Assembly: GCA_023897205.1 (NCBI GenBank)
Contig: JAHWDD010000010.1
Location: 992,001-1,056,000 of the forward strand
Origin: Exophiala sp. HKRS030
Taxonomy: Eukaryota; Ascomycota; Eurotiomycetes; Chaetothyriales; Herpotrichiellaceae
Reading direction: 5' to 3'
Length of the DNA: 64,000 nucleotides
Shown here: positions 1-11,145 of the stretch, in pieces
Layout of the letters: each line of letters starts with the position of its first letter
Numbering within the stretch: the first letter of the stretch is position 1
The notes under the pieces: model-generated
Databases searched by the model: none
The model's input: only the letters and a program-made list of their open reading frames with translations
Told to the model about the DNA's origin: nothing
Position numbers and translations under genes: made by a program

Positions 1-1182
1 TCGGCCGCGGAGAGCCAAGGACAGATCCCGTCTCCAAATCTCGGGCCCGTCTTGATTTATGCTGATACCAGTTCGCCTGCGCGCGCGACGTATAGGGAGT
101 TGAATCTTCCATATGTCGAACGTAAGAAGATTTTGCTGGGACTAGCAAGAGGAATGGCGAAGACGATGTATGAAGACACCTTGCACGCGAAAGACCTGCC
201 ATGGCTGGCCAAAAGCCTTCCAGCCTCGGTCAGACAGGCATATGTTGAGGAAGACGGTGACCTGCATGCGTATGTACTTTTCACCTCATTCCACGAAAAC
301 CTAGAGACTATCGCGGGGTATCTGGAGGTTGATGATGCCGTCTCGAGAATCCTTGTCGCCGCCGAACGATATCAGCTACCTCTGCTTGATATTGATCGGA
401 AATATCTGTCTACCCTGAGGGGCTTTGGCTCTGCGCCAAGCACCGAGAATGAAGTTGCACAGATTCTTAAAATTAGGACAAAGAAGAAATCCCGTAAGCG
501 ACGAAGAAGAAAGCCGGGAGGCCTTCCAGACGAATCAGAAGTTGAGATATATGAAGCTCTAGATGAGAAGGCCAGTCTTCCTGAGGAAATGTTTCAGATG
601 GAGGCCGTGCCACCCAAGGTTTCATCAGCAGAGTCCGATGTGTCGAAGGCCCTGACGAAAGAAGTTGAACGGTTGAAGGAGGTGGCACATGGAGGTTCGG
701 ATGACGTGAAGATTTCACCGAAAGATAAGAAGGCAGCCCATGCCTCTCCCAAAGAGCGGAAAAAGAGATTATCGGTCATGTCCGACACGAGCCGCGCAAT
801 ACGGTTCAGCCCTTCCTCGACGACAGTTCTATCGACAAAGAGACGGACGGCAGTCAAGACCACAGTGATGAGCGTGGCGACCGCGAAGTCCGCTTCTCCA
901 GACCTGGCCGAGAACAAAACACCCAGCTCGGTATTGTTTTCACCGTTGTGGACCAAGGCCAAGCACGATGCTCCCCGAGAGTCGCCGGACAAAGGTTTAG
1001 AGGCCTCGTCGGCCAACAAGACTGGGGCGCACAAGGTCCGCAAAAGAGCGAGGAAGGCGAGCGGCCAAAGGCACGTGGGCACCAGTACACAGGCGGCGTC
1101 TTCCAAAAGATCGACGCGGTGGGACTCTACTTCGACCAAGCAGTCGCAATCTCTGCATCCGCCCTACAAGACGCTGCGGTAG
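1..1182 (+). CDS. Partial basic protein of unknown function (3' part)
   Basis: The frame is open from the first base of the window to a TAG at 1180-1182, with no convincing ATG near the edge, so the 5' part lies outside. The visible 393 residues start with a globular-looking part of about 150 residues that is rich in leucine and aromatic residues. A strongly basic stretch follows (KKKSRKRRRRKPGG), which resembles a nuclear localisation signal. The last 200 residues are lysine-, serine- and threonine-rich low-complexity sequence. I do not recognise the family. The composition suggests a nuclear or chromatin-associated protein, but this is inference only. Its neighbour is a permease gene on the opposite strand, whose 3' end faces it across 303 bp. 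Confidence 0.6.
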   Translation, partial: SAAESQGQIPSPNLGPVLIYADTSSPARATYRELNLPYVERKKILLGLARGMAKTMYEDTLHAKDLPWLAKSLPASVRQAYVEEDGDLHAYVLFTSFHENLETIAGYLEVDDAVSRILVAAERYQLPLLDIDRKYLSTLRGFGSAPSTENEVAQILKIRTKKKSRKRRRRKPGGLPDESEVEIYEALDEKASLPEEMFQMEAVPPKVSSAESDVSKALTKEVERLKEVAHGGSDDVKISPKDKKAAHASPKERKKRLSVMSDTSRAIRFSPSSTTVLSTKRRTAVKTTVMSVATAKSASPDLAENKTPSSVLFSPLWTKAKHDAPRESPDKGLEASSANKTGAHKVRKRARKASGQRHVGTSTQAASSKRSTRWDSTSTKQSQSLHPPYKTLR

Positions 1183-1485
1183 CCTGCCGAGGGGGATGTC
1201 TTGGGGGCCGGATAAACATATATGATTTGTACGAACATGGTTGTACGAGCAGAACTTAATGAGGAATCTGGATCTGCCTAATACGATACTGGATGTGTAT
1301 ACCAAAAGAAGTCTCTTTGACGCACGCTATGAGTACTACCCAACGATGCATACTTGGGTAAGGTGTATAGTACACGAAACAATTAGATATGCAAGAAAGA
1401 TTCGTTCCGATCCCCAAAACAATATGGTTGTCATCATGCATGAGCCCATGCGAATAGCAACGCCAACACAAACAACGGCAACCGC
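1183..1485. other. Intergenic, convergent 3' ends
   Basis: This short gap lies between two converging genes. I see no gene, repeat or RNA structure in it; the short open frames are not protein-like. Confidence 0.5.
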
Positions 1486-3351
1486 TCAAGACCGTCCCCA
1501 TCTCCGCCAGAACCTGGTTTCCCTCTTTCCGGAGACGCCACCGTCATCTCTGCCGGCGACGCGCCAATAGTAAACCGGAATGCCGCTCGCCACAAACACC
1601 ACGACGATGACCGTCTGCAGAGGCTGGGCGATCACCGCGCGGCTGACCAGGAACAAACTCACGCAACAAAAAATGATGGGCGTGGTGATCCACGTGCGAT
1701 ACGGCCGTTCCAGATGGGGCTCCCGGATGCGCAGCACAATCAGCCCCAGCACGGTGAGGAAGTAAAAGGTGTACCCGGCGACGCCGTAAAACGTGATGAG
1801 CGTCTTGAACTCGCCCAGACAGACGTACACCATGCACAGAGCCATGTTGAGGAGCATTGCGTTGACGGGCGTGTAGCCCAGGCCGATGGACTCGTCGCCA
1901 AAAACCCGGGAGAGGAACTTGCTGAACCAGCTCCGTCGGCGCAGTTTCTTCAGAGGTCTGGGTGTTTCAGAGGCTGACGAGCCGGAGCCAAAGCCGAAAC
2001 CGATCTTGCCAAACACGGAGGGAATGTAGCCCTCGCGTCCTGCGACGTAGACGAGCCGGCCGGACGTAAAGGTCGTGGCGTTGAGGGCGCCGAAGCACGA
2101 CGCCGACACGATGAGTGCGAGGATGAGCCCGCCGATCGGACCAAAGACCTTGCTGCCGAATTGGACAGCAACAGTATTGGATTTGTTGATGGTTTCGAGG
2201 GGCAGGACAAATATGTAGGATATGTTGGCGAGGAGGTAGCATGCGATCACGGCGGGCATGGCCGTGTGCAGAACACGCGGGAGATCGCGGGAAGGGTTCT
2301 TGAATTCGCCCGTCACGTAATTCGTATTGTCCCACCCGTCGTAGGCCCAGAGCCCGGCATACAGTGCCACTGCCCAGTTGGAGATGTCGCTGGAAGTGCC
2401 CTCGAACCAGGAATGCGTGCGCCAGTCGTTGTTGGCGGGGCCGTTAAAGGAGAGACCCGTGACTGCCACGATGATGCCGATAACAGTCACCGCGGCGAGG
2501 GCGATGAATTTGAGAAACATGAAGAGGTCTCCTATCCTAGCAGCGAAGCGGGTGGACACGCAGTTGAACAGCGTGACGAGCATGAGCGCGAGGAGCGCCG
2601 GCACCTTGTTGATCCATGGGTTGATATCCTCGACGTCGGCACCAATCGCGGCTCGAACAATGTACTCGCCCAGGATGATGGCGATGATGGCGGCACTGCC
2701 AGGCTTGAGGACAAGTATGGCCGACCAGGTGAAGAGAAACCCAAAGAGCTCACCAAAGATTTTGGCCAGGTAGACCTGAGCGCCGCCGTTAAGGGGGATG
2801 GCTCCACCGAGTTCTGCGTAAGACGACGCGCCTGTCCATGCTAGCAGACCAGATATCATCCATACTATGAGCGATGCGCCTGGTGAACCTGCGTGGGAAT
2901 TGACCTGTGCGGGCGAGGAAAAGATTCCTGAGCCTATGATCAACCCAACCACCAGGGAAAGGCCATTTAGATATGTCAAAGTCTTGTTCTTTTCGAGATT
3001 TTGAAGTGCTCCGCGTCGATCAGAGAGCGAAACAGCTGATGGATTCCCTAGCGCTGTATACCCTCCGGCCGTCGACGAGAGTGGAAACAGTGCGGGCGTG
3101 AAGTCGAAGGCAGAGGAAACCGAGTATGAACGTCCCCCTCGTAATGCACTGCGGCCTGTCGGGTTCGCGCCATCCAACGGGTCTTCGTTCTCGAGGGATA
3201 GTCGGCGAGACGAGGAGATGCCAGAGCGTGAGGAGGTCTCGGATGTGGGCAGGTCATCGGGTTCAGAATCTGCTAACGAGGCAAGTTCGAAGGAATCTCG
3301 ACCTGGTAATTGTACGGGCTGCTGGATTTCGGAGAAGCCAGGCGGTGGCAT
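1486..3351 (-). CDS. APC-superfamily amino-acid permease (LAT/Mup-like)
   Basis: A single-exon gene for 621 residues. A hydrophilic, serine-rich cytoplasmic N-terminus of about 125 residues is followed by about twelve hydrophobic segments. The first helix carries the glycine-rich substrate motif (GLIIGSGIF) typical of APC transporters, followed by the helix with SYAELGGAIPLNGGAQVY. Later come YDGWDNTNYVTGE and FGALNATTFTSGRLVYVAGR, both typical of the L-type/methionine permease branch (yeast Mup1/Mup3, animal SLC7). Its likely role is uptake of a neutral amino acid across the plasma membrane. An insertion of charged and aromatic residues (KKLRRRSWFSKFLSRVFGD) lies in the loop after the eighth or ninth helix. 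The ATG at 3351 gives the best start; the exact substrate cannot be read from sequence. Confidence 0.9.
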   Translation of the reverse strand: MPPPGFSEIQQPVQLPGRDSFELASLADSEPDDLPTSETSSRSGISSSRRLSLENEDPLDGANPTGRSALRGGRSYSVSSAFDFTPALFPLSSTAGGYTALGNPSAVSLSDRRGALQNLEKNKTLTYLNGLSLVVGLIIGSGIFSSPAQVNSHAGSPGASLIVWMISGLLAWTGASSYAELGGAIPLNGGAQVYLAKIFGELFGFLFTWSAILVLKPGSAAIIAIILGEYIVRAAIGADVEDINPWINKVPALLALMLVTLFNCVSTRFAARIGDLFMFLKFIALAAVTVIGIIVAVTGLSFNGPANNDWRTHSWFEGTSSDISNWAVALYAGLWAYDGWDNTNYVTGEFKNPSRDLPRVLHTAMPAVIACYLLANISYIFVLPLETINKSNTVAVQFGSKVFGPIGGLILALIVSASCFGALNATTFTSGRLVYVAGREGYIPSVFGKIGFGFGSGSSASETPRPLKKLRRRSWFSKFLSRVFGDESIGLGYTPVNAMLLNMALCMVYVCLGEFKTLITFYGVAGYTFYFLTVLGLIVLRIREPHLERPYRTWITTPIIFCCVSLFLVSRAVIAQPLQTVIVVVFVASGIPVYYWRVAGRDDGGVSGKRETRFWRRWGRS

Positions 3352-4677
3352 GATGGCTGAAGATCGAGATTTAGCGTAATATGAGTATCATTGTGGCGGG
3401 TTCCGATGTTGCATGCAAATTTCGAATTGCTCGGAACCCTAGAAATGTCTCAGGCAAGTGGTGGTGTTTGTGTTTTGCTGTTCGCAGCTGGGCCAACACG
3501 AGCAAACAGAGTCGAGATGTAAGGCGTTGATGATGCCCAGACACTAAAAACCTTAGCGAGTTGAGATATGCCTGGTTTAGGCTAGCGCGATTCCCGATGA
3601 CTAAACTATAAGTAATCGAGGCATTTAGTCAGCGGCTCCTCGCGAATCGGACGACGGCAGTGGCGGCGTCTGGTGTTTGCATCGGTGTCTGATCGTCTTC
3701 ATCTCATTGCCCTGGCAAAATGTTATCCCAGTCTGCTCGCTTTGCTATATGATATCTTGACGTATATTCTTGATGCCGTATTAGTCCTGGTAAAAACAGC
3801 ATGAGCTCTCCTGACTTGTAACATGCCACTTGAACTGCCAGACCTGCGCTATTTCATCTTTCCCGCTCTCTCATGCAGCCTTAACACACTAACGGAACAG
3901 ATTTAGCCACGCTGATAAGTCATCATACTTGGCATGGGAGATCCAGATGGCGACTGCTATGTCTTCATGCTATTTCCATCCTCTTTCCACGGAAAACGTA
4001 GAAGGAAACCGTCCCGGATGGCTCCATCGGCCGAAGCTGAACAAGTCTAACAAAGAGCCAAATCGTTGATGCCTCGCTCAGCGATTCCAAAGACGGCCTC
4101 GGTCGTGCCATGTGCAGCGACCAGGACCCCCTAGCCTAATGGATGACAAAAACGATCTATGGTCACAATCCATGAGAAAGATCATCTACGGGCTATGAAA
4201 AATGTAGCCATTAACGCCTGGCTGAAAATCACGAGCAACGTCTTGACTCTGATATATGTAGCGCTCGCACAAGTCAAAGTCGGTTCGGCATGTCACCATT
4301 TGGCTAATCAATAAAAGTTCAATTGTCGAAACTATATCAAGTTTGAGCATAGCAAACCTCCGAATTTCCATCTCAAACGATACTAGCCCACTGGAGCGTG
4401 GTTGCAGAACTCTTCTTGGCTAGCTGTTGCGAGGCGGGCGCTTTGATGGGACCAGGCGAGGTATACCGTTAATTGAATATCCTCACTACATTGGTGGCTA
4501 CTGGCCGTGAATGGTGCCCAGGATCATAAGGCATAGCATCATATCGTTGTTTCCCTGCATTCGCCACTCATTTCCCGGTTCATCGATCCTCCTGACCATT
4601 CCATCCCCCGTCCACACCTTGTCAACCTCCCGCACCCTATTCAGAATCACCCGACCGAGCTCTATAATCCTGAGCAA
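3352..4677. other. Long intergenic region, divergent promoters
   Basis: 1.3 kb between the divergent permease and regulator genes. Short frames on both strands do not look like protein, and no tRNA or repeat is visible. It presumably holds the promoters and leaders of both genes. Confidence 0.4.
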
Positions 4678-6441
4678 ATGCCGAGGAGCCCCAAGATTCA
4701 TTTCGTTCACGAAAATGAACCCGGAACGCCTCTGGACGCTACGCAAATCCGGGCGCTACGGTCACATGTGCGGCAAGTCAACCTGGAGAGACTGCAACAG
4801 CGAACTACTCAACGAATGGAGAACTTTCGATCCTTGTCCGTCGACGACTTCTCCCAGAATGGAGAGATCAGACCCGAAAAAAGAAGATTTGTGTCGCGCT
4901 CCGAGCCGAGAGATACTCCTACCACCTCGCAAATGACTTCAGAGCCCGATGAGGAGGCTCGAATACATGAGCCGGAGCAGTCTGTAGCAAGTTCTCGACG
5001 ATACTCGTTCTTGCTTCCAGGAAGACTACACTCAGACTCTAGGCAGGGAGGCCGCCCCGCCTCTAGTATACCAGGTCCCCATCCTTACACATCAGACATC
5101 TCGGCAGTCACAGGGCTAGATGAAGCCAGAGTGAATCAATTGCTGACTAGCAGTAAGTTTCCCCCTTGACTAAGGCTGGATATCCCGTGCTGATGTTCTC
5201 TAGATGCCTTTCAAATGGCCATTGCCCCTGTGATCACAGCAGAACATGGTGAATGTGACGTGGCAAGTTTGTCAGTGTTCCCTGATCTTCTCGGGAATTC
5301 GGCGTTCCTGTTCGCTCTCGTGCATTCCATGGTCCTCTCATCCAACTCTTGGACATCTTCCAATGAGAGTCTTCACCTCAAGGGCCGGGCTATCGAATGT
5401 CTTCATGAAGCCTTGCCACGGGACAATACTACTGTACGATCTCTGTCTATCTGCGCTATACTGATGCTTTGTCATGCTGCTGTGAGTTGATGAGCTACTC
5501 TTGTGTGATTTTGGCTGATCAGAGAAGTCTCGCTCTGGCGAACATAACGAGTATGCAGCTCACTCGGAAGGACTTTACCGGCTCATGCAAGTATGTAGGT
5601 CTAGCGGATCGGCGCTCCCTTCAGATGTCCTCCGCGCAGTATTTTGGTGAGTTGTCAGCGTCGCAGAACTCCACAAATTCTATCTAATGCTAGCGACAGG
5701 CACGACCTCACTGGTGCTGGTATCTCTGGAGCACCACGGAGATTTTCCGAGGTAGACTTTCCAAGTCTGTTCGACGCTATCCTGGATCATACTCATCAGG
5801 TTCGGCAGGAGTTGCCATTTGGCTTCGTTTCCCATGAAGATGTGATACACCATGACACACTCTTGTGCATCAAGGAGATCATTGGACTCCAGAAAATGGT
5901 GGCGATGAACTCGATCCAGCCCGTGGCAGTCGATAACATCCGAGCGTCGATAGTGTCTCGCCTTGTAGTCCTCCCGCAAGCCTCTGAGAACCTAGGACCG
6001 GTGTCTGAATGTTGTCGACTAGCAGCATACGTCGTTTGTCATTTGTGCTGCAAGGAAGCCCGTGCCCATGCATATGTCCCCGTCAGTCTCTCCGAAAAAT
6101 TGGCACAAGTTCTCCACGACACAATCAGGGACGAAGCTTGGAACCTCCGACACGATTTGTTGCTGTGGCTGGTATTTGTGGGTGCATCTGCATCGAGATA
6201 CCCCGGCGACGCGCTCCTGGCGCCGAATCCGCAATACCAACAGATCATGGAAATAATTCTACAGCTAGCCAACACGTGGGTCAAACGGCGCGAGGGTGAT
6301 TTGGTTCTTCAGATTGCCAAAGCAGGATTTATGTATTCCGACGACTGGATCGCCCGCCGACATTCAATCCCATCCTGGACAGAGTTGGAACGAACGGTCT
6401 CGGAGGCGACATCTTCGGACAAAGAATCGCAGGATCGGTGA
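4678..6441 (+). CDS. Fungal transcription-factor-domain protein lacking a zinc cluster
   Basis: Four exons: 4678-5152, 5204-5481, 5525-5646 and 5700-6441; all junctions are GT..AG and keep phase, giving 538 residues. The N-terminus (FVHENEPGT, then RSHVRQVNLERLQQR) matches the start of a fungal family usually written FVN.T.P...RSHVM, in which the Zn2Cys6 finger is absent but the regulator-type C-terminal domain is kept. The domain follows, with the segment FLFALVHSMVLSSNSW and the W-x-DLTGA stretch split by the last intron. I infer a nuclear regulatory or regulator-derived protein that may act without direct zinc-cluster DNA binding. In the third exon the acceptor at 5524 is chosen over 5522 because only that frame gives the family pattern (GEHNEYAAHSEGLYRL). 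Confidence 0.78.
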
Positions 6442-7440
6442 TACACCGCGCCCAGGTGTCGCAATTTCACTGAAAGGGAAGACCTGGCCTGCCGTATTGG
6501 GAAGTGGAACCTAGTGTTTGCCAGCTCGTCAAAGGAGTGGCGGTGGCGATCGGTAGTCCAAGGAGGTAGTTCTCCGATACTACGAGTGCAGAGGGCTCAT
6601 AAACCAGGCACGAGTCTGCGTCTATGGTATTTCGACTCTCGGGACCTGCACTTGTATGCTCTCCAATGATGGATCACAAACACGCGACTTTCAACGGATG
6701 TACTTTGATCGCTTGATGTTCGACCTCAACTGACCATACCGTTTCGAACAAGAGAAAACCATGCAGGACACTTTACGAGACACCAGCCGCTATCTACCCG
6801 AAGCCCAATGAAAAAGCCTGGCAGGATGGCGATCGAAGACATTTCTACTGTTGTGTGACTAATTGGGAAGCCATTGTCACATGTTACACGCACTGCAGGT
6901 GATTGAATAATGAGATAACAAGTAATGAGCCAGCTTAAAGTGCTGCAGTTGTCATGTGTTTGTCATTTTTTTCCAGCGCTGTTTCCGAGTTATGTCCTGC
7001 TGAAGTCGCTCCTTCATGAACTAATATTCATATGTAGCCATACCAAAGGTGCTTTGTCAGCTCATAATCACCGTCGGGAGCAATCGGTCGTCGTCTTCTG
7101 TGAGGTCAGGTACCGAGGCCACTGGCACGGATATTTAGTGTGCCATCCTGCCTCGAACCGAACGGGACTAAGAAAGCTTTGCGTTGGTAGCCATCTCGAA
7201 ACCGGATCGGTCGGTCTCTAACACACAAGGTTGATGCATGAAAGAGGCCGATATGTACACCAGGCTTGAACGTCCTCCCATCTCCGATCGAAGACAGCAT
7301 TAAAGGCGGTAGGAATAGCCATGGACCGATCGACTGTTTTTGGTGTGGCTTGACTCGAATGCGTACCGAAGCATCGTATACGGCGTGAAGGGCTCACACA
7401 GACACATACCAAGAAAAAGGAGAATGGCAAATGCGACACG
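6442..7440. other. Intergenic, no gene seen
   Basis: About 1 kb between convergent genes. The open frames here are short and show no family pattern or splice logic. Nothing else is visible. Confidence 0.4.
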
Positions 7441-8286
7441 CTACTTCGGCCTCATGGCATAAATCCTCACCGGCAACAGACCCAAATCTTTTGGGAATCC
7501 CGTCTGCAATTGAGTTTTTACAATCTTCAAGCCGGCCTTTTCAAAAGCCGCACGCCAATTCTGATCACTCCGCGTGACCGTGCTGTCCTCTTCGTAATAG
7601 GTGTCCGTCCCGAAGGCGTTCGTCGACAGGTTCTCTTTGGCGATGATCCAGCCATCGGCGGCGAGGAGGGGGATCAAACTGGCAAAGTACCTCACTAACG
7701 CATCAAAGGAAAGGTGACTGAGGCACCATTGATTCCATATCAGGTCATATTTATGTGGTCGGTCGGCTTTGTTTTTGGTGGGGGTGGGGGTGATTGTTGT
7801 GTCGTCGGTTGCGGTTGTTGTTGTTGTTGGTGGTGGTGGTGATGTATCATTCGACGCTTGCCACGAAGGGCTGGTCTCGACGGTCCAGTCTTGCAAGGGA
7901 ACATTGTACACTCGTCGCAACTGACCCGACTTGACGAGCGGCGAGTCGGATACTGTGAGGACATTTGTGAATTTCTCGATTGGTTCGATGATGTCGATCC
8001 GTTCGCAGATCGTGGACAAAAGGTTGAGTGTCACGCGACCTATGCCGGCTCCTGTCTCGAGACATCTCGTGAACGGGTATGTTGTAGTCGTCGTCGTCGT
8101 CTTTGTCGCGGGAGGGTACAGTCTTCGTAGTTTGCCCAGAAACGTCCTCGAGAATTGAATGTCGATCCTCGATACTTGTGGGTACCCACCGAGCATGCCG
8201 TCCTCGTCGGCCGAGATCTGGTTCCAGTAGGCCAGTTGATCTGCGGTCGAGATCTTCGAGTCGTCCGGATTGGTATCTATTTCCAT
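7441..8286 (-). CDS. Alpha-N-terminal protein methyltransferase 1
   Basis: 281 residues from the ATG at 8286; the open frame continues upstream for 62 codons, but the family starts near MEIDTNPDDSKI. The enzyme (yeast Tae1, animal NTMT1) uses S-adenosylmethionine to methylate the alpha-amino group of proteins beginning with X-Pro-Lys after methionine removal, including ribosomal proteins. The sequence shows the SAM motif ETGAGIGRVT, the following acidic residue in IEPIEKF, the family segment YDLIWNQWCLSHLS, and the C-terminal KEN...EEDSTVTRSD and GFPKDLGLLPVRIYAM signatures. It is longer than the usual 220-240 residues because of two Thr/Pro-rich insertions (TTTTTTT near residue 65; PPPPTTTTTATDDTT near residue 150), probably surface loops. 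Confidence 0.93.
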   Translation of the reverse strand: MEIDTNPDDSKISTADQLAYWNQISADEDGMLGGYPQVSRIDIQFSRTFLGKLRRLYPPATKTTTTTTTYPFTRCLETGAGIGRVTLNLLSTICERIDIIEPIEKFTNVLTVSDSPLVKSGQLRRVYNVPLQDWTVETSPSWQASNDTSPPPPTTTTTATDDTTITPTPTKNKADRPHKYDLIWNQWCLSHLSFDALVRYFASLIPLLAADGWIIAKENLSTNAFGTDTYYEEDSTVTRSDQNWRAAFEKAGLKIVKTQLQTGFPKDLGLLPVRIYAMRPK

Positions 8287-9433
8287 AATGAAAAGAGGGA
8301 GCGATGATGCCCACTTCGAAGATGAAGGTGTCTGAGAAGCCCTGGCAAAACCCCAGAACAACCAGGCCAGTGAATCCTGTCGATCTGAGGTGTCCCGTGA
8401 TGAGGTACAAGGAATAGTGATATGTACAAGCAAAATCCGTATGTACAAGCCCAAGAACGTTCGTATGTACAAGGAACGGTATTACGACCTTGTAAAGATC
8501 GATCTTATCATTGTGACTTGAATGGACAAGGTGATTGTGACCTCGGCAAGAAAAAATGATACTAAGGCTTTACTAGCCCCTGAAAAGGTTCATTGAAAAC
8601 AAATATACTTCGCCCTACATCATTGTCGTGCGGAACATATAAGCCTCTACTGCAAAGGTGTTTGTTCTCACTAGTTTCTCGCGCATCAAATCCCGCTGAC
8701 CACCAACTCGGGAATCATTTTCTCCCAGTCCGGGACGGAGTGCATCGAATTCGCGTAAGTATCTCGGCATTCTCAGGTCAACCGCAGCATCATGGAAACC
8801 AGTATGTCATTGAGAAAATGTGCGAGACGTCATCCGAGCTTCAGGACCTTTCGTGCCAAAGGATTGATTCAGAGGCAGACCAGCCAAGGTCCCTAGTAAT
8901 CGTGTCGTCGTTTACAGACTTGCACTCCCTCCATGAAACCAATAGTCATCAAAACAAAGTTTTCTGATATTGGTCGTCCAGTCAGAGACAACCCCAAAAG
9001 GATGGTGCTGATCTCGGTGCATGACCTGCTTCTACTAGTGCATGATGACAAAGATTTTCCGAAGTCCATCATGCTTGAGACCTGGCAAAGAGCTTTAGTC
9101 CGCGTACGGTAACCGAAACATTCGATATCTGTCAATGGTCAGGGGGGTACCCTGCTCACATAGCCTCCCAACACCCAATGTCCTCATGTTACCACGCTTC
9201 GAGGAGACAAATCGAGCCTAGCATGGGACTTGCGATGAGCCTCCCGCATGGCCAGAAGCCCTCCATGTCTGTTGTACAGTCATCTTCCATGTGTCTATTG
9301 CTGGATTATATCTGAGAACCAATAATTGCCGGTAAGAAGTATTTGAATTCGTGTCCCCCCGTCTGGGTTTCCTAGATCAGCACTCATTCCATCACAAACG
9401 TTGTAACACACCCATCCCCGAGCGATTGAAACT
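8287..9433. other. Intergenic region between divergent genes
   Basis: 1.15 kb between the methyltransferase and the oxidoreductase. A 124-codon frame at 8593-8967 has no recognisable features and I do not support it as a gene. Promoters for both neighbours must lie here. Confidence 0.4.
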
Positions 9434-10933
9434 ATGGCGTCTGCATCACGTACCGTTAATCTTCATCCAGCGAATTACCTTCCTGACACACTTGAGACAA
9501 CGACGTTCGACATCATCGTGATTGGGAGCGGGCCATGCGGACGTCAAGTTGCCTCAAAAACAACTGCCTCGGGTCTCACCACCCTCATTATCGAGGATGA
9601 ACTCTGGGGTGGTGACTGTCCTTTCTGGGCGTGCATGCCATCCAAAGCCATCTTGAGACCTGGAGAGGCTCTCGCAGCTGCTAGAATGCTGGGTGGCGCC
9701 AAGGAGTTGATCGCCACCAATCGACTCGTCGACGTCGAAGGCGTCTTCGCCAGACGGGACAAGATCGTGCACAACTATGACGATCAATGGGTTGTCAATC
9801 TGTCATTGGGCCAAAAATGCACGGTTGTGAGAGGAAGAGGGTCTCTGGTTGGCGACAAGAAGGTCCTCGTACGGAATGGAAATGGCCAGCAGAAGACCTT
9901 GACGGCGACCCACGCTGTTGTGCTATCAACTGGTTCCGAACCTATTATTCCTGACATCAAAGGAATTGAAACAATTGATTACTGGACTCCAAGGGAGGCT
10001 ACGTCGGCGAAGAGTGTACCTGGGCATTTGATCATCGTTGGCGGTGGTGTGGTTGGTTCAGAAATGGCCACTGCGTTTTCGACTTTTGGAAGCAAAGTCA
10101 CACTGATTTGTCCAAACTCTGAAATACTACCGAAATTCGAGCCACAGGCTGGAAAGCTTGTCAGAGAGGCATTGACCGCACAAGGAGTTGATTTCCATTT
10201 GTCTGCCAAGGTAGTCGAAGTATGGAAAGAGGATGATGGATACACATCGGTCAAGCTGACAACAGGGAAGATTGTGACTGGTTCAGATGTGTTGTTGGCT
10301 GCAGGCAGGAAGCCTCGGACGAGAGGCATTGGGCTGGAAAATGTTGGACTGACACCGTCTTTGGAAGTTGATCCAACAATGCTTGTCAAGCCCTTGGAAG
10401 GAATGTGGCTTTATGCTGTTGGCGATACAAATATGCGATCGTCAACGACACACATGGGCGAGTATCAAGGACGAGTTGCGGCGAACGCGATTGTTGCTCG
10501 TGCGCGAGGTGAGAATGTGTCCGATACGAAACCGTGGAGCAGTTTCAATGCCACAGCAGACAACCTGGCTGTCTCCCAAGTAGTGGTCACCGACCCGCAT
10601 CTGGCAAGTGTTGGTCTCACGTTGGCCGAGGCACGCAAAAGAGGTATTGATGCGAAAGAAGTGGCCGTCGGTTTCAATTTTCCTGGTGCTTGGGTATTTG
10701 GCGAATTCAACTATGAAGGATGGGCCCAATGGGTCGTCAACGCAGAGAAGAATGTGCTGGTAGGCGCAACCTTCGTTGGGAGAGAAGCAGGCGACCTCCT
10801 TCATCCCAGTACCGTCGCCCTAGTTGGCGAAATACCCCTGGATCGACTGATTCATGCTGTCCCAAGCTTCCCAACCAGAAGTGAAGTGTATGGGTTGCTT
10901 CTAGAGAAGTGGTTGGCTATGAAGGGCAAATAG
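9434..10933 (+). CDS. Class I pyridine nucleotide-disulfide oxidoreductase (dihydrolipoamide dehydrogenase/MerA-like)
   Basis: Intron-less gene for 499 residues. It has the FAD-binding GSGPCG near residue 31, a redox-active CX4C pair at Cys62 and Cys67 (GGDCPFWACMPSK), the NAD(P)-binding GGGVVGSEMA, the second FAD motif (LYAVGDTN) and a C-terminal dimer domain with HAVPSFPTRSE carrying the catalytic His and Glu. It is therefore expected to be an active flavoprotein that moves electrons between NAD(P)H and a disulfide or other acceptor. It has no mitochondrial targeting peptide of the kind expected for lipoamide dehydrogenase and no N-terminal metal-binding domain. The CPFWAC active site and the HAVPSFPTRSE ending resemble, from memory, uncharacterised actinobacterial members, so bacterial origin is possible. 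The substrate is unknown. Confidence 0.88.
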   Translation: MASASRTVNLHPANYLPDTLETTTFDIIVIGSGPCGRQVASKTTASGLTTLIIEDELWGGDCPFWACMPSKAILRPGEALAAARMLGGAKELIATNRLVDVEGVFARRDKIVHNYDDQWVVNLSLGQKCTVVRGRGSLVGDKKVLVRNGNGQQKTLTATHAVVLSTGSEPIIPDIKGIETIDYWTPREATSAKSVPGHLIIVGGGVVGSEMATAFSTFGSKVTLICPNSEILPKFEPQAGKLVREALTAQGVDFHLSAKVVEVWKEDDGYTSVKLTTGKIVTGSDVLLAAGRKPRTRGIGLENVGLTPSLEVDPTMLVKPLEGMWLYAVGDTNMRSSTTHMGEYQGRVAANAIVARARGENVSDTKPWSSFNATADNLAVSQVVVTDPHLASVGLTLAEARKRGIDAKEVAVGFNFPGAWVFGEFNYEGWAQWVVNAEKNVLVGATFVGREAGDLLHPSTVALVGEIPLDRLIHAVPSFPTRSEVYGLLLEKWLAMKGK

Positions 10934-11145
10934 TTACGATAACTGGGAAGTTGTGTTGATATCCGTAGCAATACTATAGTTGTTGAGTGGTAACACAATC
11001 AATGCTTTGTTGCAGGCAGTGAGTGAAGTCTGAGTGAAGATGTTGACAACATTGAAGTCGCTCGATCACAATAGATGCTGCGTCTCATGCCTCCATCGCA
11101 CGACAGCCCAAATTCTGAACCTCAAAGAGCGCTCAGGCAGGAAAG

